NCBI GenBank assembly: GCA_028288875.1
Contig: JAQGHK010000346.1
Location: 1-15,546, forward strand
Source of the DNA: Phycisphaerales bacterium
Lineage (GTDB): Bacteria > Planctomycetota > Phycisphaerae > Tepidisphaerales > Tepidisphaeraceae
DNA length: 15,546 bases
Reading direction: 5' to 3'
Position 1 is the stretch's first letter. The number at the start of each line of letters is the position of its first letter. Positions 1-6,775 of the stretch are shown here, in pieces. The notes under the pieces were generated by a model that saw nothing but the letters and a program-made list of their open reading frames with translations, ran no database searches and was not told the origin of the DNA. A program made the translations under genes and the position numbers.

Positions 1-476
1 AGGATGCCTAGATAGCCCAGCACCAGACCGGCCACTGCGTAGCCGTCGCCGCTGCCGAAGCCCCGCTTGATCTGGCCGCGGGCGATATGGCCGAAGATGA
101 CGGCGAGGATCGACACGATGAACGGAATGCAGCAGCAGAAGCCGGTCAGGCCCACGAGGCCGCAGACCAGGCTGGCCACGGCCATGCCATTGCTGCCAAC
201 GGGCGGGCCGCCCGGGTGGCCCACGGGCCCTTGGTAGCCGGGTTGCTGCGGCGGCAATTGCTGCGGCCGCGGCCCGGCGGGCGGCGGCGTCATGACCGCT
301 GGGTTCACTGTTGGCGGGAACATGCCGGCCAGATCAGGCACGGAGCCAGCCGGCTGCCACTCGGGCATGCCTTCGCGCCACACCATGGTGGTCGGCCCTA
401 CGCCCGCGGATCGCAGGCCCGCGGCGTCGAGCGGGCCTTGCTGGGTCGTTCCATCGATTGAAAAGTAATATTGCAC
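1..476 (-). CDS. GYF_2-DUF4190 domain membrane protein (partial, 3' end outside window)
   Basis: The minus strand is open from a GTG at 476 down to the left edge, giving 158 codons without a stop. An AGAAGGAG ribosome site about 10 nt upstream supports the GTG. Residues 1-52 match a GYF_2 domain: it begins MQYYFSIDGTTQQGPL and has the typical W-R-E-G-M-P-E-W run near residues 35-43. A Pro/Gln/Gly-rich linker (about 53-92) follows. From about residue 97 there is a DUF4190-type membrane region with a Cys-rich first helix and then the signature IFGHIARGQIKR. GYF_2 domains are thought to bind proline-rich peptides and DUF4190 is a small membrane domain; the role of the fusion is unknown. It lies 93 bp downstream of the glycosyltransferase gene on the same strand and may be co-transcribed. 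The final part of the second helix is missing. Confidence 0.85.
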   Translation of the reverse strand, partial: MQYYFSIDGTTQQGPLDAAGLRSAGVGPTTMVWREGMPEWQPAGSVPDLAGMFPPTVNPAVMTPPPAGPRPQQLPPQQPGYQGPVGHPGGPPVGSNGMAVASLVCGLVGLTGFCCCIPFIVSILAVIFGHIARGQIKRGFGSGDGYAVAGLVLGYLGI

Positions 477-569
477 TGGCGTCGGGCTCCTTCTTCGGTC
501 GTCTACGGGATTGTGCGGCAACCCGGGCCGGCGGGCAACTTTATCGCCGAACTGTCACCGATCCCACGC

Positions 570-2294
570 CTACCGATCGCCGGCGTCGCGGGTGTGTTCG
601 AGCAGCAGCAGCGACGGCGTGCCGTCCGGTAGGCGGATCGTTTCGATCAGCTTGTCGGTCGGCGACCGCCACGGATCGGATGGCCGAAGCACCCACAGGG
701 ATTTCCCGCTCATGCCCGTCACGATCCCCTCGTCGATCGCCGGCAATACTTCGGACATGGCCCGCAGAAAATAGAGCTTGCCGGTGCGGGCGAGCAGGTC
801 CGGCGCGTTGCGCTTGGTGTCAATCACCATGGCCCGCATCATCGGCTCGGTCAGGAACGTTTCCGGCCGGTAATTGAGGTAGCAGAGAATCTGTGCGTAG
901 GCGTACGGCGTGTCCGTTGAGGTGAAAATCACAGCGTCGTACACCCGCAGCTTCGGCTCAATGATGGCGCACGCCTGCTGGAAATCGACGCCGCGTTGGA
1001 GTTGCTGCTGGGGCTCGGTGCCCCATCGCAACAGCAAGAGAATTATATTCGGTAAGGCGGCCGCGGTGCAGAACGCCGTCGAGGCGACGGCGACTTTCGG
1101 CACCCATTGCGACCGAGTGCGGGTGGCGATCCATTCGATCGCGACCGTGCCCAGCAGCGCGAAGCACCACCAACCGCTGAGCGAACGGAGTACGTTCGGT
1201 CCGCCGAGGGCGTTCAGGACGTCGCCAGCGGGATAGATGAGCAAAGCGACGGCGGCAAGCTTCGCAAGGCGATTGGCGCAAGCGGTGCGACAGACCACCC
1301 ACACGCCTAGTGCGACGGGGATTGCCCACAGCCATGGCAATGCGCCGAACGGCGGTGGCGGCGCGAGCGTGGTGAGGAGTTCGTCGGCGGTGCCGTGGAT
1401 GAAGAGGAAGCGGGGATCGAAATGCGCGACGTAGCGTGCAGCAAGCTTGAATGCGATGACGGGAACCGAATCGCCAGCGTCCCACGTCCAGCTCTGCCGG
1501 CCGCGCTCGTTGATGGCGGGATCGGTCACGTGAACGTACGCCAGCGGGCCGAAGAACAGCGCGAAGCCGATGGCGGCCGCCAGCCACCGTCTGCCCGCGG
1601 CGCGCGTCCATTGCCGTCGATCTGCCAACACGCTCGCCAGCAGCAGGCACGGCAGATAAAGGCGGATCGCCGCGTAGCCGTAGCAGGCGAAGCCGCTTAT
1701 CAATCCCGCCGCGAACGCCCATCGCAACGGCTTGGCCGGCGGCAGTGTTTTGTCTGAGGCGTCGTCCTTCGCCCAGAGCAAGCCGGCCCGTTGCCAGAGG
1801 CACAGCGACGCCAGCACCAGCATGGGCGTAATCGAGGCCTCATGGCCCCATCGCGTGTATTGCGCAAACGTCGGATCGAGCGCCCAGAGCAGGCCGGCAA
1901 TCAGCCCGGCGCGCTCGCCGGCCAATCGGCGAACGAGTTGCCACAGCAATAGTGTCGCCGCGATGCCGCTGAGCTGGGCGGGAATGCGCACGCCGTCCAC
2001 TGGCCCCAGCGCCGCCTCAAACGGCGCGGCCAGATACAGGTACATCGGGCTGCGATTGTCATTGAACGCCCGCGTGTACAGCAGCGGCAGCATCACGCGA
2101 TGCTCATCAAACATCGTCTGGCTGATGCAGAAGGCGTTCCACGCGTTGGATGCTTCATCAATGTGCATGCCCGGCGGCGTGCGCGGCACGCCGAAGCGCA
2201 CCGCTGCCGAGATGACAATCAATGAAATCAACGCCCAGCATGGCTTCATGTGGCGGCGACTGTCGACGGCCGAGCAAGGGAATGCAAGAGCCAT
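570..2294 (-). CDS. GT-C fold membrane glycosyltransferase (family 39/ArnT-like)
   Basis: A 574-residue integral membrane protein with about nine or ten hydrophobic segments over residues 17-425 and a soluble C-terminal part of about 150 residues. The first periplasmic loop carries HIDEASNAWNA, with the acidic pair D46-E47 placed as in GT39/PMT-type enzymes, which transfer sugars or mannose from polyprenyl-phosphate carriers. Further family-like features are the N-D-N-R-S-P-M-Y-L-Y stretch near 78-88 and the R-W-G-H-E stretch near 148. Acceptor and donor cannot be told. The start is uncertain: ATG 2294 has no clear ribosome site, and ATG 2249 (MKPCWALISL) lies directly before the first membrane helix, which fits the family better. 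The stop is TAG at 570. It is divergent from the phosphodiesterase gene, with 91 bp between them. Confidence 0.8.
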   Translation of the reverse strand: MALAFPCSAVDSRRHMKPCWALISLIVISAAVRFGVPRTPPGMHIDEASNAWNAFCISQTMFDEHRVMLPLLYTRAFNDNRSPMYLYLAAPFEAALGPVDGVRIPAQLSGIAATLLLWQLVRRLAGERAGLIAGLLWALDPTFAQYTRWGHEASITPMLVLASLCLWQRAGLLWAKDDASDKTLPPAKPLRWAFAAGLISGFACYGYAAIRLYLPCLLLASVLADRRQWTRAAGRRWLAAAIGFALFFGPLAYVHVTDPAINERGRQSWTWDAGDSVPVIAFKLAARYVAHFDPRFLFIHGTADELLTTLAPPPPFGALPWLWAIPVALGVWVVCRTACANRLAKLAAVALLIYPAGDVLNALGGPNVLRSLSGWWCFALLGTVAIEWIATRTRSQWVPKVAVASTAFCTAAALPNIILLLLRWGTEPQQQLQRGVDFQQACAIIEPKLRVYDAVIFTSTDTPYAYAQILCYLNYRPETFLTEPMMRAMVIDTKRNAPDLLARTGKLYFLRAMSEVLPAIDEGIVTGMSGKSLWVLRPSDPWRSPTDKLIETIRLPDGTPSLLLLEHTRDAGDR

Positions 2295-2385
2295 TGGAAG
2301 CCGTCAGAACGAAACCCAAATTCAAATCTCATCCGCGGCTAACACAGCGGGACCAAACTGCCGGCCGTCGTTTTTTGGAGATTGA

Positions 2386-3561
2386 ATGACTGTTGCACCG
2401 CGTAAATTTTTGCTCGCCCTCCTAGCCGGCCTGCTGCCGCTGCTGACCGCCGCTGCTCCGACCACCGCGCCAACGAACAAGCGCGTCCTGATCATCAGCA
2501 TCGACGGCTGCCGCCCAGACCTGCTCCTGCGCGGCGATACGCCGACGCTGCACCAACTCTTAGACGAAGGTGCTTACACCTTCTGGGCGCAAACGACGGC
2601 CGTTTCCGTCACGATTCCTTCGCATGTTAGCATGCTCACCGGTGCCCGGCCGCAGGTGCACCAGATCGAATGGAATCACGATCTGCCGCTCGCCCACCCG
2701 GTTTATCCGGCCGTGCCGACGCTGTTCGAAGTCGCTCATAACGCGGGTTACACGACCGGCATCGTCGCGGGCAAGAGCAAGTTTGATGTGTTCCTGAAGC
2801 CGGGCACGATGGACGTGTCGTGGGTGCCGTCGACGGAAGTCGTGAGCAATCGCGAAGTGCTGTCGCACGTGCTCTCCGTGATCAACGCCGGGCCGCCGCA
2901 GGTGCTGATGGTGCACCTGCCGGAGACGGATAAAGTCGGCCACGCCGTCGGCTGGGCGACGCCGCAGTACATGGCCGCCCTGCACAAGGCCGACAGCGCC
3001 ATCGGCACGATCCTCGGCACGCTCGCCAGCAAGCAGTTGCTCGAGAACACCATGATCATCGTCACCGCCGATCACGGCGGCGCCGGCAAAACGCACGGCC
3101 CCGACGACCCGCGCTGCCGCAATATCCCGTGGATCTGCGTCGGCCCGGGCGTGCGCCGCGGGATTGATCTGACCAGCATCGCCACTGATCGCACGATTCG
3201 CACCGAAGACACTTTCGCGACGGCCTGCCAGTTCCTGGGCATCCCGGTCGATCCGAAACTGGACGGACGCCCGGTGCTGGAAGTGATGGATCGCAGCGGG
3301 CAGGAGTTGTTGTCGGACGCGGTGCCCGTAGCAACACCAACCGCAGCGCCCACCGCAGGATCAACGTCGGTCGCCAAGGCGAGTGCGCAAGCGAAATCGA
3401 CTGCCGGTTCCGCACCGGTCGCCGTTGCCGTGCCCGTCAAGGTCGCCAAGGTCGAAACGCCCGCGCCCGCATCCACACAGCCCACCACCGCACCCGCCGA
3501 CGCCAACGAACCCGCGAGTCCGATGGCCACCGTCAACGGCCACAGCACCGACGGGCAATAA
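2386..3561 (+). CDS. Secreted alkaline-phosphatase-superfamily phosphodiesterase (nucleotide pyrophosphatase/NPP-like)
   Basis: This 391-residue protein starts at an ATG behind a GGAG site 7 nt upstream. Residues 1-24 form a signal peptide (K-F then a Leu/Ala core, ending A-A-A-P). The catalytic set of type I phosphodiesterases is present in order: metal Asp in IISIDGCRPD (D40), nucleophile Thr in TIPSHVSMLTG (T76), D182 and H186 in ETDKVGHAVG, D229-H230 in TADHGG, and H237 in GKTHG. The family hydrolyses phosphodiester or phosphomonoester bonds with two Zn ions; the substrate is not readable from sequence. The enzyme domain ends near residue 305. The remaining 85 or so residues are an Ala/Pro/Thr/Val-rich low-complexity tail, probably disordered, without an obvious anchor. 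It is likely periplasmic or extracellular. No partner gene is in the same unit, apart from the relic directly downstream. Confidence 0.88.
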   Translation: MTVAPRKFLLALLAGLLPLLTAAAPTTAPTNKRVLIISIDGCRPDLLLRGDTPTLHQLLDEGAYTFWAQTTAVSVTIPSHVSMLTGARPQVHQIEWNHDLPLAHPVYPAVPTLFEVAHNAGYTTGIVAGKSKFDVFLKPGTMDVSWVPSTEVVSNREVLSHVLSVINAGPPQVLMVHLPETDKVGHAVGWATPQYMAALHKADSAIGTILGTLASKQLLENTMIIVTADHGGAGKTHGPDDPRCRNIPWICVGPGVRRGIDLTSIATDRTIRTEDTFATACQFLGIPVDPKLDGRPVLEVMDRSGQELLSDAVPVATPTAAPTAGSTSVAKASAQAKSTAGSAPVAVAVPVKVAKVETPAPASTQPTTAPADANEPASPMATVNGHSTDGQ

Positions 3562-3596
3562 CACAATGCCAAAACAGTCTTGATCGACTCCACACG

Positions 3597-3710
3597 CAAC
3601 GGCAATTCTGCGACGCCGGCTACGCCCTGATGAATCTGTACGACGACGGCTCGTTCGATCGCGAATACATCAGCTACGGCTGGGCTTTTCGCCCCGATGA
3701 CAAAGCCTGA
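3597..3710 (+). pseudogene. Coding relic, C-terminal end resembling a metallophosphoesterase
   Basis: Between the phosphodiesterase stop and the next gene, frame 3 reads a 37-residue peptide that ends at TGA 3708-3710. It contains FCDAGYALMNLYDDG followed by SFDREYISYGW. Its codons end mostly in G or C, as in the real genes here, and Y-D-D-G-S-F with Y-x-S/N-Y-G-W is the style seen at the end of calcineurin-like phosphoesterases (family knowledge, from memory). There is no upstream start with a ribosome site and no upstream domain. I read it as the remaining 3' end of a lost gene. An alternative is a 26-residue small protein starting at ATG 3630, but no ribosome site supports that. Confidence 0.4.
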
Positions 3711-3845
3711 GCAAGGTTCTCATCAACATCTAACCGTTCGTTGACGTCCCGCTGCTTCGACGCCAATCGACGGATTTTATCTTTCTGCTCAACGCCCGGC
3801 ACTCCTCGTTCGGCCGGCGAAATTGATCGTTTGAAGGAGCTCGAA

Positions 3846-4556
3846 ATGAATTTACGTGCATTCCAACTCGCCGGCCTGATGGTCGCCACTGCGGCAACCG
3901 TCGGCCAGGCGAACGTGTTGATCAGCGAAGTGGTCTACAACGAAGTCGGCAGCAACACGGCCGGCGAGTGGATCGAAATCTACAACAACGGCGCCGCCGC
4001 CGTGGATCTGACGAACTACAAGATCGGCGACGAAGAAACCAAGCTCGGCACGAGCACCACCGAGGCGCTGTTCCAGTTCCCCGCCGGTGCGACGATCGCG
4101 GCCGGCGGCGTGCAGGTGATCGCCGTCGACGCCGCGGTGTTCAATACGAATTACGGCTTCCTGCCGACGTATCAGACGAATTGCACGACCGAAATCACCG
4201 TGCCCAAGCTCACCAACTACACGCCATGGGATCCCGACGGCGGCACACTGAACATGGCCAATACCAACGATCAGGCCGTTCTGGTCAATGGCACGGACAT
4301 CGATAGCGACGCCATCGTCGACGCCGTCAGTTGGGGCAGCAGCACGTTTGCCTTCAACCCCGCGCTCACGGCCGCCGGCGACGGCATTTCCAGCGAGCGG
4401 ATCGATCCGACCACGGACACCGATACCGGCGCCGACTGGCGTTTCGGATCGCCCTCCTCGCCCGGCACCGTGCCGTTAACGTCCACGCCCGAGCCCGCAA
4501 GTTTGGCCGTGCTCGGATTCGCCGCCGCCATCGGCCTCCGCCGTCGCGGCCGTTGA
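3846..4556 (+). CDS. Lamin tail domain PEP-CTERM sorting protein
   Basis: A 236-residue secreted protein. The start at ATG 3846 is chosen because GAAGGAG lies just before it and a signal peptide begins there (residues 1-22, ending G-Q-A). The same frame is open further upstream, but that part has no domain. Residues 23-200 form a lamin tail domain, beginning NVLISEVVYNEVGSN and then GEWIEIYNNG, the classical start of this beta-sandwich. The C-terminus has the PEP-CTERM layout: T-P-E-P-A-S (residues 214-219), a short hydrophobic helix and a basic tail L-R-R-R-G-R. In this system the tail is cut by an exosortase and the protein is sorted to the cell surface or matrix. No exosortase gene is in the window. 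A hairpin separates it from the pseudopilin gene 65 bp downstream. Confidence 0.88.
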   Translation: MNLRAFQLAGLMVATAATVGQANVLISEVVYNEVGSNTAGEWIEIYNNGAAAVDLTNYKIGDEETKLGTSTTEALFQFPAGATIAAGGVQVIAVDAAVFNTNYGFLPTYQTNCTTEITVPKLTNYTPWDPDGGTLNMANTNDQAVLVNGTDIDSDAIVDAVSWGSSTFAFNPALTAAGDGISSERIDPTTDTDTGADWRFGSPSSPGTVPLTSTPEPASLAVLGFAAAIGLRRRGR

Positions 4557-4570
4557 TCTGCCTCACTTCC

Positions 4571-4609
4571 CCCGCTGTCGCGTTCGGACGCGACGGCGGG
4601 CTCTACTTT
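4571..4609 (+). terminator. Hairpin after the PEP-CTERM gene, possible terminator
   Basis: CCCGCTGTCGCG (4571-4582) pairs with CGCGACGGCGGG (4589-4600) around a TTCGGA loop. The stem is 12 bp with a single wobble pair. The T tract behind it is weak (CTCTACTTT), so it may attenuate rather than fully stop transcription into the pseudopilin gene. Confidence 0.5.
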
Positions 4610-4621
4610 GAAAGGATGCAC

Positions 4622-5479
4622 ATGTCTACTCAACGCAAATCCGCTTTCACACTCGTCGAACTTCTGGTGGTGATCGGCATCATCGCCGTGCTGATCAGCA
4701 TTCTCCTTCCGTCGTTGAACAAGGCCCGCGCGATGGCCCGCACGGCCGTCTGCATGTCGAACCTGCGCGTGCTGGGTCAGGCGACGGCGATGTATGTCAA
4801 CGAGAAGAAAGGCTTTCTCCCCTACCCGACGACGACCTTCGGCGAGGAATCGCTCTGGTACAACTGCCTGGATCGCTACCTCGCCGGCCGTGAGGACAAG
4901 AGTCGCACCGGCGTCGCCGCCGGACGCATGTACACGCCTTACAAGCAGTGCGTCGTGTGGAACAGCTTCGACGGCAACCGCACGGGCCAAGGGCAGGACG
5001 GCCTGCGCGAGTATGCCAAGACCTACAAATGGAACTCCAACCTGCGTCACAACAATCCGTACAGCTATGCCAAGATCACGGAAGTGCCGCAGTCGTCGAA
5101 TTTCGTGATGATCGCCGACGGCATTTCGCTCGATCAGGTCGGCAACATCATCAGTCAGTACGACAGCGGCCAGCTCTCGATCGGCATCAATGACCAGAAT
5201 GACACCGGGGTTGCCGTCCGCCACAACGGCGGCGCGAACATCTGCTTCGTCGATGGCCACGCCGAAAACGTACGGCTGAAGACCTTCAAGAATCGGCTCA
5301 CCAATGACCCAAAGTCGCTCGTCGATCGTTGGGAAGGCGAATACGTCAACGCCGCCGGCGCCCTGGTGAATCCGTCGACCCTCGCGAACTACAAAACCCT
5401 CGGCATTTCGCAACTGGGCCTGACACGGAATCCCAACATGCCGCTGGTGTGGTCCGTAGTCGGCAAGCTGTATCGCTGA
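4622..5479 (+). CDS. Prepilin-type N-terminal methylation domain protein with H-X9-DG motif (DUF1559-like)
   Basis: A 285-residue pseudopilin-like protein. ATG 4622 is chosen over ATG 4616 because GAAAGG (4610-4615) stands 6 nt before 4622 but touches 4616. The short basic leader is followed by the prepilin signature A8-FTLVELLVVIGIIAVLI, with E14 at position +5 of the mature helix. The residue before the cleavage point is Ala, not the usual Gly. A region typical of planctomycete pseudopilins follows (N-K-A-R-A-M-A-R near 33-40). Near the C-terminus the H-X9-DG motif is exact, H201 to D211-G212 in VRHNGGANICFVDGHAEN. Such proteins occur in large families in planctomycetes and are processed by the type IV/II prepilin peptidase; their individual roles are mostly unknown. 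The gene ends in a strong terminator, so it is the last gene of its unit. Confidence 0.9.
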   Translation: MSTQRKSAFTLVELLVVIGIIAVLISILLPSLNKARAMARTAVCMSNLRVLGQATAMYVNEKKGFLPYPTTTFGEESLWYNCLDRYLAGREDKSRTGVAAGRMYTPYKQCVVWNSFDGNRTGQGQDGLREYAKTYKWNSNLRHNNPYSYAKITEVPQSSNFVMIADGISLDQVGNIISQYDSGQLSIGINDQNDTGVAVRHNGGANICFVDGHAENVRLKTFKNRLTNDPKSLVDRWEGEYVNAAGALVNPSTLANYKTLGISQLGLTRNPNMPLVWSVVGKLYR

Positions 5480-5509
5480 TCAAAGTTAAAGATGACCAAC
5501 CCGCTCCTG

Positions 5510-5541
5510 AGGCGGCGCTGCCATGCAGCGCCGCCTGTTTT
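5510..5541 (+). terminator. Intrinsic terminator of the pseudopilin gene
   Basis: AGGCGGCGCTG (5510-5520) and CAGCGCCGCCT (5526-5536) form a perfect 11-bp stem with loop CCATG, followed by GTTTTCGTTTG. It lies 30 bp behind the stop codon. Confidence 0.85.
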
Positions 5542-5588
5542 CGTTTGTGTCGCCCCTAGACAATCCGCCCTTGGCATCGCGACGACGC

Positions 5589-5628
5589 AAAAAAAGTGCA
5601 GGCGGCCCGGTCGTGGCGGGCCGCCTGC
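5589..5628 (-). terminator. Intrinsic terminator of the B12-binding-like gene
   Basis: GCAGGCGGCCCG (5598-5609) and CGGGCCGCCTGC (5617-5628) form a perfect 12-bp stem with a 7-nt loop. On the minus strand the stem is followed by AC and a run of seven T (5595-5589). It lies about 60 bp behind the stop of the minus-strand gene and faces the plus-strand terminator 48 bp away. Confidence 0.9.
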
Positions 5629-5689
5629 GGAGCTCACTGGGTTTTTCGATCCGTCGATTCGCTCGTGAGACCTTCGTGGTGATCGTTGG

Positions 5690-6454
5690 TTAGGCGGCTT
5701 CGCTAATCGTGCCGCTGCGTTCTTCGCGGCGGATGGCGGCCTTCTTGATGCGGCGGTTGCGGCCAACGCTCTGCTGATCCAGGCTGGCGCGGCGGTCGCT
5801 CTGGGTCTCGGCGACGCTCACGGCTTCGGCGGCGTCGGGGGCGTAGAGATCGGCACCGATCTCATCGGCGAGGCCTTCAGCCCGCTTGTAGATACCGCCG
5901 CAGCACATGATCTGCATGCCGGGGTTGCAGTTCACTTCGCGGACATAGTCGATCAGCTTGCGGACGCTCGGCACGCCGCTGGCGAGGGTGGCGAACATGA
6001 CCAGCAGCTCGGGGCGGGTGTCGCCGACCATTTTCAGGATTTCGTCGTTGGCCACCCCGCCGCCGCCGAACTTCACGGTCCAGCCGGCGGATTCGAACAG
6101 GTCGGCCGCGATCTGGCCGCCGAGCTCTTCGGGTTCGTCGTTGCCGCAGAAGATCAGAACCTGGCGGCCGTTCGGCTTGCCCAGCGGCAGCTTGGCGGCG
6201 AGCTGGTCGGTCATCTGGCGGTTCAGGCGGGTGGCCAGGTTCATCTGCATCTGGCTGATCTGGTCGTCCTTGAACATCGCCCGGATGCTTTCCATCGTCG
6301 GCCAGATGAGGTCCGACAGGAGGCTGGCGGCCGTCATGCCGTCGGCAATGGCGACATCCAGCATGTTGCGGGCGGCGGTGCGATCGCCGGCAAGCAGCAT
6401 CTGGGTGTAACGGGCGGCGAGGCGAGTGGACGACAGGTTCAGTTGCAGCGACAT
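5690..6454 (-). CDS. Cobalamin (B12)-binding-domain-like protein with degenerate ligand motifs
   Basis: A 254-residue protein. ATG 6454 is chosen because GGAGA lies 7 nt upstream; the open frame continues to 6553 but has no domain there. Residues 10-92 form a helical cap like the B12-binding-2/CarH four-helix module. Residues 97-215 form the Rossmann-type B12-binding fold, with the conserved C-G-G-I (184-188), G-A-D-L-Y and D-A-A-E-A-V (207-212) at its end. The residues that hold cobalamin are changed. Where methyl carriers have D-x-H-x-x-G and CarH-type receptors E-x-H-x-L-G, this protein has E107-P-E109-E-L-G112, so the lower-ligand His is Glu. In the cap, the W...EH positions of CarH read F61...M71-N72. 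The C-terminal 30 residues are basic (R-R-I-K-K, I-R-R-E-E-R). There is no MerR-type helix-turn-helix. It could be a sensor or scaffold that binds another ligand. It is monocistronic. Confidence 0.75.
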   Translation of the reverse strand: MSLQLNLSSTRLAARYTQMLLAGDRTAARNMLDVAIADGMTAASLLSDLIWPTMESIRAMFKDDQISQMQMNLATRLNRQMTDQLAAKLPLGKPNGRQVLIFCGNDEPEELGGQIAADLFESAGWTVKFGGGGVANDEILKMVGDTRPELLVMFATLASGVPSVRKLIDYVREVNCNPGMQIMCCGGIYKRAEGLADEIGADLYAPDAAEAVSVAETQSDRRASLDQQSVGRNRRIKKAAIRREERSGTISEAA

Positions 6455-6775
6455 GGTGGTATCTCCAAAAATTCTATGATTCAGACAGCTTCGGCCTTCG
6501 TCCCTGACTCTCACTCGCCCGCCGGCATCGTGCCCCGGGTGTCCCAGCCTCACCCCTTGGTGTTAAGCTAGGCAATGTACACTGAAGATATCGTCTTTCC
6601 CATCTTAACATCTTTACCCATATTAACATTTGGTTCGTAATTTCATCCTGAATCATCACTTACAGCTTGGTGCCGTTTTTAACGTTCTGTCGCGAGAAAG
6701 GATTTTGAGACACTTATCCACAACGCGGCCTAAAAATGGGTTCATCTGACTGTCATTCCTAATGAGGAGGTGGCT
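6455..6775. other. Divergent intergenic region with no gene, comparatively AT-rich
   Basis: This 321-bp stretch separates the divergent B12-like gene and the efflux operon. I see no coding frame with domain content. The half nearest the minus gene is GC-rich. About 6580-6740 is distinctly AT-richer than the surroundings and holds the tandem repeat at 6596-6631, an inverted TGTTAA copy at about 6560-6565, a lone TTATCCACA (6714-6722) and TAAAAAT (6731-6737), a weak -10 candidate for the efflux operon with TTGAGA (6705-6710) as a poor -35. It most likely holds the promoters of both units. Confidence 0.6.
6596..6631. promoter_or_regulatory. Tandem 18-bp repeat, possible operator
   Basis: TTTCCCATCTTAACATCT (6596-6613) is followed directly by TTACCCATATTAACATTT (6614-6631), with 15 of 18 bases identical. 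The copies are two helical turns apart at most, the layout of side-by-side regulator sites. They lie about 140-180 bp upstream of the B12-like gene and about 145 bp upstream of the efflux adaptor. Which gene they serve is not known. Confidence 0.4.

Noticed and set aside
87..461. 124-codon plus-strand open frame at the left edge
   Set aside because: The opposite strand encodes a clear GYF_2-DUF4190 protein with a ribosome site; this frame is its shadow.
3741..3780. TTGACG followed by ATTTTAT as a promoter for the LTD gene
   Set aside because: The spacing between the boxes is about 28 bp, too long for a sigma-70 type promoter.
4331..4621. Upstream extension of the pseudopilin frame
   Set aside because: It runs antiparallel in meaning to the LTD gene end, is Arg-rich and passes through the terminator hairpin; the prepilin leader fixes the start at 4622.
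4271..5413. 380-codon open frame on the minus strand across the LTD and pseudopilin genes
   Set aside because: It is antisense to two genes with clear domains. High GC with G/C at third positions creates long mirror frames; the translation has no recognisable domain or ribosome site.
6714..6722. TTATCCACA, a perfect DnaA-box match
   Set aside because: It is a single copy. There is no cluster of boxes and no dnaA or dnaN nearby, so neither an origin nor DnaA control can be claimed; one 9-base match can occur by chance.
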